64,000 nt of DNA from Ampullaceana balthica (Eukaryota; Mollusca; Gastropoda; Lymnaeidae): NCBI GenBank assembly GCA_944989445.1, contig CALYLW010000059.1, positions 992,001-1,056,000 of the forward strand, written 5' to 3'. This document shows positions 12,456 through 22,979 of this stretch, one piece after another (within the stretch, counting starts at the first letter, position 1; each line of letters begins with the position of its first letter). A model generated the notes under the pieces. It was not told where the DNA came from and ran no database searches. It worked only from the letters and a program-made list of their open reading frames with translations. The translations under genes and the position numbers were made by a program.

Positions 12456-13403
12456 AAGAAAATTTAATTCTGATGTACACTATAATATAAGCATATTACT
12501 CTTGCCATGTGTATACTATTTATTTTTACTATTTATTTTATCGCCATAGTATGTTAAGCAAGCCTGTGTCTGTCACACAATCTGCACACACTCTGTTTTA
12601 TCCTTTAGTGATCTTATTTTAGGTTCTTTCCTCATTGCAAATACACAATAGGATGCTTCTTCTCCAGCAGCATTTTAAGGTTATTTTCAAAGCTCACTTG
12701 TGATGTGCTGTACTACTTTTTTTTTGTCAACGTGTGCTTTGTCATCATAAAATGTGATAAACTCAAAGCTTTCATTTTATTTGACAATTTATATGACCAT
12801 CACATTAAGCCATCATTAAGTTGATGGAAATTTCCAAAATATATTTTTGTTTGGTGTGCATGAATTAATTTAATCAAGTGATTGACAATGGCTCTTATGC
12901 TTACATAGACCTGTAATAATGAACTTTATCCTCAAATTTTATTTCAAAGATCAAGTTAAAAAAAAATTCCTTGCTTGGCGGCAATGTAAGCATGAAAAAG
13001 GATATCCAGGTCTGATTAGCAAGCCCTAAATATTACATTTAGAAGATAGTGCAAGAATAAAGCCTCTTGATAAATATGTTTATTCAAAATGTACATCACA
13101 AGTCTTGCTATGACTCCTCTAGTGTCTAGAACTTAATTTAAGATGAAGATGGCCACTTTTACCTGTAATTGTTCCCGTCAATGAATATGCTATACATTAT
13201 TTTTTGGCACTATTATATATATAATTGTTTACCAAAAATGTGATTTTTTTCTACTGTTGCATATTTACACTGGGTATTGTATTTCATGTGTCATGTGTTC
13301 TATAAAAGATGTGTTAATTGTTCAGAGAGTAATTATTCAAGGAATGCTTATATAGTCAATGTAAATTGAGTTCATTGTATCTTTTTGACTAATTTTGTTC
13401 TAA

Positions 13404-13409
13404 AATAAA
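13404..13409 (+). promoter_or_regulatory. Candidate polyadenylation signal AATAAA
   Basis: AATAAA in an AT-rich context with a T/GT-rich element about 25-40 bp downstream, and a second AATAAA (CTCAATAAATG) shortly after. Last signal before the repeat-filled region begins, so it is the natural end of the + strand gene, though there is no transcript support. Confidence 0.45.
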
Positions 13410-13937
13410 GCTGTTTTATATTTCCTCTGGGATTTTTTTGTCTCAATAAATGTTAATTACATTTAATTTGTCAGTACGTTTTTTAAAATTATTATTATTA
13501 TTTTTTTTGCTAACACTTTTACTGTTAATTAAACAATCTATGGTAGACAAAAAAAAATGTTTTTAAATAAATAAATAAAAAATAAATGTTTATCGAATTT
13601 CTTTGATGTTAAAAAAACTTTTGTTTTCTTTATGGTCTAAATTGGTTCAACTTTAAAATTGTATATCAATTACGCTGTTGGTAAAGGTTGAAGCAATCAC
13701 GACTTACCCTATAGGGCTCGGGGCCGTCCATAATTGACGTCACGGGATTTTTGCCGATTTTTAACGCCCTCCCCCCTCGTCACAAAAACTTAGCCCCCCC
13801 TTCCAATATGACGCCAAAAACTTTGAGACTACCCTCCATTATGACGTCACAAAACTTTGCCGCCCCCTCCCCCAACAGCCGTATTTTCTAATTGAAAATT
13901 AGCAAGTTTCAAATCACTTTTTTTGTAATTTAAGTAT

Positions 13938-14193
13938 AGTATGTACTAGCGTACCACCCGTCAAAAATGACGGAAGTTTTCAAAATAAATACACATCAGA
14001 TTAAAAAATAAGGTAATACAGAACTTTCATTTATTTAATTTATTTTTATTTGATTCATATATTATCATATTGAACAATTTTATGCGGAACGTTCGAAAAG
14101 TGTTATTTTTGGTGCATTAATTTGGTGCCCACTATAAAACATAATTACAGACATACATACATACATACATACAGACGACGGGAATTATGTATA
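13938..14193. mobile_element. Helentron-like non-autonomous fragment
   Basis: Begins near GTACTAGCGTACCACCCG and ends in a (CATA)n tract followed by CAGACGACGGGAATTATGTA. The CTAGCGTACC opening and CAGACRACRR...TATAG tail resemble Helentron/HINE ends seen elsewhere in this window (39030, 40330-40600). It lies inside the outer element and is itself cut at 14193 by the inner element; its last bases probably resume at 22068. Boundaries are approximate. Confidence 0.5.
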
Positions 14194-15296
14194 GGGGCCG
14201 TCCATAAATGACGTCACGCTCCTAGGGGGTGGGGGGGAGGGAGGGGGGGGTTGAAGAAATTTGACGTCACATCAAAAGGGTAACTTAAAATAAAACTTCC
14301 ACTGAAATATTTGGTGGCTTACAATTTATTTAATGATTTTTTAAATTTTTATTTTTTAAATTTTTTTTTAAATCAGGGCTTCTCAATGTGCCGGTCGGTA
14401 GGCCATCAGATGCTGGTTGGCATAAGCTATCAAGAGACGAAAATGAAATCTAATTATAATCCTTAAGTTTGAGAACTCACAAGATAACGAATGAAATTGT
14501 TACACAGTGTCGTTTGATGTTGACATCAAAGCATTTGTGATGTAACCGCAGCTCCGTCGGCGAACTTTTTTGCCCGTTATCCCAAATAATACAAGTTTAT
14601 GTGTGCGTTACCCCCCCCCCACCCCCAGATTTGGGGGATCGTTGTTAGCCCTCAAAATGCTAATGGTGAGTTTTAAAAGCATGACAAGTGTCTAAAAATG
14701 ATCTGAATAGGTTTATGTGTAGATATTTTAAGTCAAAACGTCACGGAATATCCTTTTTCTTTAAAAAAAAAGGGGGGGGGGTGGAATCTATTTGATAGAA
14801 TTATAAACGTTTTAAGTTTGATATAATTGTTCGGTCGATTTTTGGTCAAACACCCCTAGCCATTCTAGATATAATGATAAATGAGCCCATTTTAAAGTTG
14901 TCAACTATTCATTAACTTTATTTAATGCATCAAATTCTTGACATTTCAATTCGAGAGGAGCACAAAACAACTTTTCTTCTTAGCTCAGTTTTTAAGGCAT
15001 TAATTTTAAATATCACAGAAAGGATACTTGATACAGTCAAGTCACGTGGATTAAGATTATTGTCACTCATGTCAATATAAATGAAAGTAGGGTGGATTTA
15101 GGTGTCTTCGTATAGTACAGTGGTTCCCAAACTTTTTTTACCCGTGGACCCCTTTTACATTCAAAACTGTCCCACGGACCCCCAAATGAAAACGCTACAT
15201 AAATGCAAGGTATACAAATTTACTAATTAAAAAAACAACATTTTGTTGAAGATTAATTTATTTACATATAACTTTTGTTTAAAATGTTTTTAAAAA

Positions 15297-17084
15297 TTAA
15301 TGACTTGAATAAACTTGATGAGATTTTATGAGTCTGTTTATGTCCGGCTCAATGTTTGTGAGTAACAAACGCAAATCTCCACGAGCACTAATGGCTAGCC
15401 GGTTTCTTTCGTTTGTGATGAGGTTTATTACGGCACTGAATCCACGTTCTACCAAATAGGAAGACGGGAAAGCAGTCAACAACTTCGGTACAATAACCCA
15501 TAATGAAGGATATAAAATTGGGATCTCTTTTGTAACCAGAATTTGTGGTATTATTCTTCAAACAATGATTTGAGTTCCTCATTTGTGGATAATTCAATAA
15601 GTATCTCCTGTATTAGTATGGAATCATCTATGTCTGGGATCTGAGTTTGTTCCCCAGCAAAAGGGTTCAACACCCAGTCGGGAGTATCCATGTGAAGAAT
15701 GTCTTCAAATTTTTGGTTCATGTCTGCAAGAAGAGCCGTTAAGTGTTGACAGTAGGCAAGCAAGTCTTCATCTCTATTTTGCAATTTTGAAAGATTTTGA
15801 AACTGAGAACATTCTTCTCTCCCCAAGCTTTTTTTTCACAGAAAATTTTATGCAACAAACGCAGATAATACGGTTTTAGTTTTGATTAAATTTATTTGGT
15901 CACCTTGTAGTTTCAAATTAGTTTCATTAAATTTGGCAAATAAATCTGTCATGTAGGCCATGTTATTTTTTAATTTTTTTTAGTTAATTACATTTTGTCT
16001 CAAATCATTGTCTTTGCCTTCCACGAATTCCAGCATTGAATCAAAGAGTGCATAAAATCGATTTAAACATGCACTTTCAGATAACCAACGAACTTCTGTG
16101 TTAAGTAGTAAATGATTATAGTCTTCATCGTTTTCTAAACAAAGTTTAGCAAATAATCTCTCATTGATGGCATTCCTTTTGATTTTATTAACTGCTCTAA
16201 TAACATAATCTAGTGATCCATGCAAACTGCACTAAGATTTTTTGCAACTAAATGATGTCGATGAATGCACTGAACATACATGTGGTACAGCTTGTTTTAA
16301 GTATATATATGCCAGAAAGCCTCGGTATCTTGCAACAATTGCCGGAGAACCGTCAGTAGTAACAGAAATGATATTAGTCAAGGGTATAGCTTTTTCATCG
16401 AAAAATCTGTTTAATTCAGTAAATAACGTTAAACCTTTCGTATCGGTTTCCAAACACTTAGAAACAGTTCTTGGCAAAATTGTTCTTCTTTTACAAGTTT
16501 TACATAAGCTAAAAGTAAAGCTTCGTTTCCTGGTAAAGTGGACTCCCCAAGCTGTAGGGAAAATGCAGATGTTTTTAAGTAATCATACAAAGAATTTTCT
16601 ACACACTGAGCCATTTTGTCAATCCTTCTTTGGACTTAATTATTGCTAAGTGGAATTCTTTTTGGGATGTCGAAAGCTGGTTTGTGCAACACAGTGCTTA
16701 TCACCTCACTTACAGCTGGTAAAATAAGTTCTTCACAAATCGTAGTGGGCTTTCCAGACTTTGCAATCAGTAAAAAAAAATATTATAAGACGAACGCAGT
16801 CCATCGTCATGTCACTTAAATGATGTCCCCATGAATTGTTGAAGTGATTGGGTTTTCAAATATTTTTCTTTGACTGCTTTAAAAAAACAATAAATCTTTA
16901 TCGTTTTATCACTTTGTATTTTCATCAAATGTTCCTTAAGCTTGGAAGGTTTCATAGAATCATTCGACAAAGTTTTATCACGCAGAAGACACATTGGTTA
17001 AATACTATTTTCTGGTGAGGAAATAAAGCCATACTTCAAATATGCAACACTGTACTGTCTACATTTTTTTCTTCGCTCACTCAT
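15297..17084 (-). pseudogene. hAT transposase, ZBED5/SCAND3-like, inactivated
   Basis: Reading on the minus strand, the gene starts at 17084 (MSERRKKCRQYS) with the BED-type segment ...MKPSKLKEHL typical of domesticated ZBED5/SCAND3 relatives. The central catalytic part is visible as ...NIISVTTDGSPAIVARYRG and VRWLSESACLNRFYAL, and the C-terminal hAT dimerisation block as SYLVERGFSAVINLITNERN. Several stops and frameshifts break it into at least six frames, so no functional product is expected. It spans nearly the family's normal length (about 600 residues), so damage is mostly point lesions rather than deletion. Confidence 0.85.
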
Positions 17085-17906
17085 CTATTTAAAAAGGGCA
17101 CAAAACTATACGAAAAATTGTATATAAAATGTTTTATTTGAAAATTTAATTAACTATTAAATATTACATTTTCCAATGAAACGCTGCAGTAAAACCCTTT
17201 AGAATTATTTTACGTAAGATGTTAGGAAAAAATTCTATTAAAATTTTTTTCAAGAAACTTTCGATCCCTTCCTGGGTTTTTTTGTTTATTTTTCATTTTA
17301 TTTAAATTTATTATTTTATTTTTATTAACGTTAAGGCATTACTATATTGAAAATGAAAAAAAAATTTTTTCAAAAGATTTCAAATTTATTCAAATATTAT
17401 ATTTACATACGTTCAAAAGTAAACTATCTGGATAACAATACAAAATTCAACTATATCAAAACTTCCAACTAACAATACTAAACTTCTTTTGCCTAAGAAT
17501 GGGAAAATTTGTTTATTCACTTCTTATCAGCATTACATAAAAGTAAATTATCGATTACGTGTGCGACTCTTTTAGATTTTATGTTGTAGGCAAGTTATGC
17601 ATGTAGCAACACTATTGTATTGCTGTATAAAACTATTTTCGGTAGTCTGTCTCACACTATGCCATGTTTGTTATTAACTTAAATAGTTGGCTTCATCTCA
17701 AACTTTGAAAGGGGTGGGGGGGGGGTGAGAAATCGGCCAAAAATTCTCATTTTCAAGTGTTTCTATGTTTTAATTTATTAGGTTTTAAAGCAATTTTTTA
17801 ATGTTAATTACATAAAAAATATCATTATATATTTAACAATTATTTTAAAATATTACTTTGCTAACCTTACACAAAATGTTTGGTCGAATTTTGAAGAAGT
17901 AAAAAG

Positions 17907-17980
17907 TTTTTTTTCGATTCCTGTATTTGGTATCGTCCAACATATCAAATGTGGTATCAATGGAAAGCTTGATTCTTCCT
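17907..17980. repeat. 74-bp direct repeat, left copy (LINE target duplication)
   Basis: Starts with eight T and CGATTCCTG, ends GCTTGATTCTTCCT. Identical by eye to 19226-19299. Together they flank the RTE insertion. Confidence 0.9.
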
Positions 17981-19225
17981 TACTTACTTACTTATGCCTT
18001 TCTACCCCGTCTGGGGCATAGGCCGTCTACAAGAACTTTCCACTCCTCTCGGTCCTGTGCTTTCCTCTCCAATTGCTTCCAGGTGTATCCCATATTTTGC
18101 ATGTCAGCCTCTAGCTCGCGTCTCCATGTATTTTTGGCCTTCCTCTCTTTCTCTTTCCCTGTGGGTTCCATGTTAGGCATTGTCTGGTGGTGCTACCTGG
18201 GGGTTTTCGGAGCGTATGTCCTATCCATCTCCACCTCTTTTTTATGATGTCTTCATCAATAGGCACCTGGTGTGTCCTTTCTAGTAACTCTTTGTTATTT
18301 ATAGTATTTGGCCATTTGATTTTCAGGATCTTTCGAAGGCATGTGTTTATGAATGTCTGCACTTTCTGCGTAAGGCTCGCTGTTGTTTTCCAAGTTTCTG
18401 CACCATATAGGAGGACTGTTTTGACATTTGTATTAAAGATTTTGACTTTGGTCTGCAGTTTCAACTCCTTCGACTCCCATATTTTCTTTAATAATACAAA
18501 TGATGATCTAGCTTTTCCAATCCTAGCCCTTACATCTGCATCGGATCCGCCATTTATGTCTATGGTGCTGCCTAGGTATGTGAAGGACTCCACTTCTTCC
18601 AGTGCCTTTCCTGCCAGATGGACATGCTCATGGTTGGATGGATTTATCTTCATGATTTTTGTTTTACTTTTATTTATGTTGAGGCCAAGCTGTGCCGAAA
18701 AGGTGGCTACGTCTTTTGTCTTTTCCTGCATTTGTTGCCGGTTGTGGGACAGAAGTGCAATGTCGTCCGCGAAATCTAAATCATTCAATTGTTCCCAGAG
18801 TGTCCACTGTATCCCATTCCTCTTTTTGTCTGTGGATTTTTCCATTATCCAGTCAATGGCAAGGATGAATAGTAAAGGGGACAAGAGGCATCCTTGTCTG
18901 ACTCCTGTTTCGACTGTAAAGGAGTCTGTGAGTCTACCTTCGTGGACCACCCTGCATGTCATTTCTTCATAAGAGCTCTGAATGATCCTCACTAGTTTCC
19001 CTGGTACTCCATAGTGTCGGAGAAGTTTCCACAAGGTTTGTCTGTCCAGGCTATCAAAGGCCTTTTCATAGTCTATAAAATTTATATATAGAGAGGAGTT
19101 CCATTCGATGGACTGTTCTACGATGATTCTCAGTGTTGCTATTTGATCTGTGCAGGATCTGTTTTGGCGGAAGCCGGCCTGTTGATCTCGTAGCTGCATG
19201 TCGACCTTGTCTTTCATTCTGTTCA
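17981..19225 (-). mobile_element. 5'-truncated RTE-type LINE inside the hAT
   Basis: On the minus strand the element runs from mid-reverse-transcriptase at 19225 to a 3' end with an (AAGT)n tail at 17981-17993. Tandem short-repeat tails are typical of RTE-clade LINEs. It is bounded by the 74-bp direct repeats. It is related to, but clearly a different subfamily from, the full-length LINE at 30245-33461. Confidence 0.9.
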
Positions 19226-19262
19226 TTTTTTTTCGATTCCTGTATTTGGTATCGTCCAACAT
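18111..19262 (-). pseudogene. RTE reverse transcriptase, C-terminal part
   Basis: A 383-codon open frame. Roughly the first 12 codons come from the hAT flank, so the ATG at 19262 is fortuitous; the LINE part begins near [10 protein letters not shown]. It shows the RT core: [30 protein letters not shown] (motif A), [13 protein letters not shown] (motif B) and FADDIALLS (catalytic motif C), followed by the thumb and the C-terminal [10 protein letters not shown] block. The finger motifs and the whole endonuclease are absent because of 5' truncation. The frame is uninterrupted, so this copy is relatively young, but it cannot be active alone. Confidence 0.9.
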
Positions 19263-19299
19263 ATCAAATGTGGTATCAATGGAAAGCTTGATTCTTCCT
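19226..19299. repeat. 74-bp direct repeat, right copy (LINE target duplication)
   Basis: Second copy of 17907-17980; continues into hAT sequence GCTTTAGATAAATA, which fixes the original insertion point after ...TTCTTCCT. Confidence 0.9.
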
Positions 19300-19384
19300 G
19301 CTTTAGATAAATATAACTTCCCGACACGTCAAAATTTACCCGACCCTGCAATCATCGTCATTTCCGTTAAAAGATCGTATTTTT

Positions 19385-19975
19385 AAATCCCTTATATTAA
19401 CTTCACCGCCGTCTCTGTCTCTCTCTCTGTCTTGGGCTCGGCGGGCGGGCGGAAAAACAGAAGTCGAAAATGACCCACTTCCCATGATCCGATCGAACTG
19501 AAATTTGGCACACGGACCCGTCTAACCTAACAATGCATCGTATCAAAATTTCAGATCGATCGAACGTACCGTAATTAAATTAATGCATTTTTAGTTTATC
19601 CTTATATGAGGTATGTAATTCAAAATTCACTGTTTGTTATTGTTTTTTTTCTGCCAGTTTCACGTGAGTTTGAGTTGACGCCGACCGTCGTGTTGACGCC
19701 GACCGTCGTGCCGACACCCCCTCACATCCCACCCCCATTTATTAAAGACAAGGGACATCACTCGGTGTCAGTCTGTAAATGTTTTTTCCCCTCTCCCCCT
19801 CCCACCCACCCCTCCCCCCTCCCACCCACACCTCCGCCCCCCCAGGGTTATGAAGCAAACTTGAGTTAAGACAGATTCACTCTGTAAATGTTTGAAAATA
19901 ATCAATACTGTTAGTTATGTCTCATATATAAGGGATTTATAGTCAAAAACTTTGTTTTTACGGGTTTGTTTTATT
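19385..19975. mobile_element. Helentron-like unit 1 of a tandem array
   Basis: Begins AAATCCCTTATATTAACTTC, has a (TC)n and (GGGC)n-rich head, a conserved core (GAACTGAAATTTGGCACACG), and closes with ATATAAGGGATTT then GGGTTTGTTTTATT. AAATCCCTTATAT near the start and ATATAAGGGATTT near the end are 13-bp inverted repeats. A C-rich variable middle and a duplicated GACGCCGACCGTCGTG motif distinguish this unit. Class assignment is inference. Confidence 0.6.
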
Positions 19976-20529
19976 AAATCCCTTATATTAACTTCGCGGC
20001 CGTCTCTCTCTCTCTCTCTGTCTTGGGCTCGGCGGGCGGGCGGGCGGAAAAACAGAAGTCAAAAATGACCCACTTCCCATGATGCGATCGAACTGAAATT
20101 TGGCACACGGACCCGTCTGACCTAACAATGCATCGTATCAAAATTTCAGATCGATCGAACGTACCGTAATTAAATTAATGCATTTTTAGTTTATCCTTAT
20201 ATGAGGTATGTAATTTAAATTCACGATTTGTTATTGTTTTTTTGCCACGTGAAAGTTTGAGCATTGAGGCGACCCAACGAAGCGACGGGCGCTTTTGTTT
20301 ACATTTTACGTGTCACTCTGAGCTCGGTCAAGCGAATCGGTGACCAGACTTTTCCCCTCTCCCCCACCCACCCCTCCCCCCCCTCCCCCCCCCCACTAGG
20401 GTTATGATGCAAAGTTGAGTTAAGACAGATTCAGTCTGTAAATGTTTGAAAATAATCAATACTGTTAGTTATGTCTCATATATAAGGGATTTATAGTCAA
20501 AAACTTTGTTTTTACGGGTTTGTTTTATT
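19976..20529. mobile_element. Helentron-like unit 2 of a tandem array
   Basis: Same head, core and tail as unit 1, directly abutting it in the same orientation, but with an unrelated centre (about 20245-20340, CACGTGAAAGTTTGAGC...). Head-to-tail arrays with no target duplication are typical of Helitron-class elements. Confidence 0.6.
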
Positions 20530-20998
20530 AAATCCCTTATATTAACTTCGCGGCCGTCTCTCTCTCTCTGTCTTGGGCTCGGCGGGCGGAAAAACAGAAG
20601 TCAAAAATGACCCACTTTCCCATGATCCGATCGAACTGAAATTTGGCACACGGACCCGTCTAACCTAACAATGCATCGTATCAAAATTTCAGATCGATCG
20701 AACGTACCGTAATTAAATTAATGCATTTTTAGTTTATCCTTATATGAGGTATGTAATTCAAAATTCACTGTTTGTTATTGTTTTTTTTCTTCCAGTTCCA
20801 CGTGAGTTTGAGTTGACGCCGACCGTGGTGTTGACGCCGACCGTCGTGCCGACACCCCCTCACATCCCACCCCCATTTATTAAAGACAAGGGACATCACT
20901 CGGTGTCAGTCTGTAAATGTTTGGAAATAATCAATACTGTTAGTTATGTCTCATATATAAGGGATTTATAGTCAAAAACTTTGTTTTTACGGGTTTGT
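20530..20998. mobile_element. Helentron-like unit 3 of a tandem array
   Basis: Shortest unit; shares the GACGCCGACCG centre of unit 1 but lacks the long C-rich block. Ends at ...GGGTTTG before hAT sequence resumes (ATGACCTACATATAGG). Confidence 0.6.
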
Positions 20999-22296
20999 TT
21001 TTTATGACCTACATATAGGGTCTTCACCTTTCTCAGGCATCAAACTTTCAATAAACCAAACATTTTGATTGGTTACAGCTGTTGAAATATTGTAGCTATA
21101 CTTTTGTTTCTAGGTCAAACCAATTTATTTTACTCAAGACCTAAAAATCGCTACTATAGTTTTCATTGTTCTTTATTTTTATTTCGGTAATAATAAAAAG
21201 AACATAATTTTATTATTTTTATACTAAACCTTGCGCGGACCCCCTGACGTTGTCCAGGGACCCCCAAATCAATTTTAATTTTCCACGGACCCCTTGAATG
21301 GTTCCACGGACCCCTGGGGGTCCGTACGGACCACTTTGGGAACCACTGGTATAGTACGTAGGTAAGAAATCTACATAGTTGTCAAATTTTTAAAAAATGT
21401 ATTTTCTGGAAGGAACCGGTTCAATAATGGGCATATGTTGCAAGCGTTCACGTACACATGACGTATTTTTATATATGTAGTGGATTGTAGTGGATGTTAT
21501 GTGTCCCAAATGAGTCTGCATTACCCCCAAGAATTCCCTTTTGACCCTAGATGAGTTTATTTACCCCTGTTCGCTGACCTCTTTCTTACGGGATGGGATG
21601 CCCGTCAGTCAATTGAGGGATTTTAAAAAAATACATTTTAAAAATATTATTTTAAAATATTTTATTTTCTAAACAAAGACGTTAATCGTGATGATTAATA
21701 GTCAATGTTTAATTTGTATTCATTAAAATAAAATATAATCTAAGGATGTTAACAGTTCAAGTTAACACAGTTCGTTTTTTGAAGGCCGGTTAAACGTTTT
21801 GAAAAAAATGCTTCACGGGTGTTACGATATTACAATGTAGATCTTCACTAAATAAATAATAAATACTTAAATGACAATAAAAGTGATTTGAAATATACTT
21901 ATTTTCCAATAGAAAATAAGGTGGGGGTTTTTTTTTGGAAAGGGGGGGGGGTCAAAGCTTTGTGACGTATTTTTAGAGGGGGGGTCTAACTTTTTGTGAC
22001 GACGCGTGACGAGGGGGGGGGGTAAAAAATCGGCCAAAATCGCGTGACGTCATTTATGGACGGCCCCATATTGATTATATTGTATTTAGTGTAAGGCTGC
22101 ACTCTAATGTTGTAGCACGTGTGACGCCATCAAAAACACATCATTAAATAAATAGCAAGCAATCAAACATTTAACTGGAACTTTTATTTAAAGTTGCCCA
22201 TTTTGGTGTGACGTCAAATTTCTTTAACACCCCCTCCCCCTTGTCACACATGCGTTACCCCTCCCCCGGCGCGTGACGTTATTTATGGATGGCCCC

Positions 22297-22975
22297 TTCC
22301 TCCGAGTGTGCCCGTGCCAAATAACGGGAACAACCAGAATTTTAAACTTTGATGTCACCCCTTGTGATATTATCACCCGGTGTGGTCCGCACCACCCGCG
22401 TCCTCCTAATGATGCTCCTAGGAACAACAGTCCTAAAATCTATAGACTATAATAGTTTTAGGTATCGAATTTATGTTTTCAAGTCTTTTCAGTATTTGCA
22501 TATCGATTAAAAATATATGTGTCTAAAGTAGGCATAGGTATAGATTTTATAATATAGTTCTTCCTAGTTTTAGCAATGTTATATAATGTAAATAACATTG
22601 GGTTTTAAGACAACCTGTTTGCTATCAGGCAAAAGTTTTGCATATCGCATACTTGGGCCCGATGGACTTGGCATTTACATTCTCATTCGCTTTATTTTAC
22701 TTTTGCACACGCCCCGGCACAGTGAATGAAAGCGTGTAACGGCGCACCGGGACCGGAAATGATGCGCTATAACTGACTTCTGACAATTAATTACAAAACT
22801 TGAAAAGTGGACACGATGGTAAAAGATGAAAGTAAATTTTATGGAACCCAAATAAAAGATGCTTTCAACGGCCTTCAAATTTCAAGTTTATTTTTATAAC
22901 TACTGGTATATAAATGATTGAACATTTTAATTATTTTACAAGTTACGGATACAGGTAAATACTGGCGCAGCATTC
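22297..22975. other. Non-coding spacer
   Basis: No supported gene. Contains a CCCGGTGTGGTCCGCACC-type fragment near 22376 that looks like old repeat debris. Confidence 0.5.
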
Positions 22976-22979
22976 TTAA

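Larger units (their letters stand above)
5103..13430 (+). other. Putative long 3' UTR or downstream intergenic sequence
   Basis: No coding sequence is supported for about 8.3 kb after the exon-B stop. The interval contains a 34-bp minisatellite (6313), a TA-flanked MITE (7760), a hAT MITE (9587) and a 59-bp minisatellite (11887). A well-formed polyadenylation signal at 13404 followed by a T-rich downstream element makes an unusually long 3' UTR plausible, but an earlier polyadenylation site is equally possible from sequence alone. Confidence 0.35.
15118..21348 (-). mobile_element. hAT DNA transposon (6.2 kb), perfect 8-bp duplication
   Basis: Ends are CAGTGGTTCCCAAACTTTTT on the left and GTTCCCAAAGTGGTCC in complement on the right, both followed by short repeats of the CCACGGACCCC type. 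The octamer gtatagta lies immediately outside both ends (15110-15117 and 21349-21356). The sister element at 26130-27690 contains the site once (tactatac on its strand), which confirms the boundaries. The element encodes a broken transposase (15297-17084) and hosts an RTE fragment and three Helentron-like units. Confidence 0.95.
14194..22067. mobile_element. Inner GGGGCCGTCC-type TIR element, split by a hAT insertion
   Basis: Terminal repeats are GGGGCCGTCCATAAATGACG and its complement, flanked by ATA on both sides (14191-14193 and 22068-22070), a 3-bp target duplication. Without the hAT it would be about 1.6 kb. Its body is the reverse complement of the element at 26130-27690 along essentially its whole length. 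Non-coding: the long ORFs inside belong to the hAT and LINE insertions. Confidence 0.9.
13720..22296. mobile_element. Outer GGGGCCGTCC-type TIR element, split by a nested insertion
   Basis: The left arm starts GGGGCCGTCCATAATTGACG and the right arm ends with the complement, ATGGATGGCCCC. The arms are homologous to the uninterrupted copy at 46606-46990, which shows that the arms were contiguous near TTTGTAATTTAA...TTTAGTGTAA before the insertion of about 8.1 kb (roughly 13938-22079). Flanking trinucleotides are CTC and TTC, compatible with a degraded 3-bp duplication. No transposase is encoded. Confidence 0.8.

Noticed and set aside
16242..16649. 135-codon plus-strand ORF
   Set aside because: Antisense of the hAT transposase core; no domain of its own.
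18187..18972. 261-codon plus-strand ORF
   Set aside because: It is the antisense shadow of the RTE reverse transcriptase, which has all RT motifs on the other strand.
19606..19869. Proline-rich ORF (PPTHPSPLPPTPPPP)
   Set aside because: Translation of the C-rich variable patch in a Helentron-like unit; the same frame is absent from unit 2.
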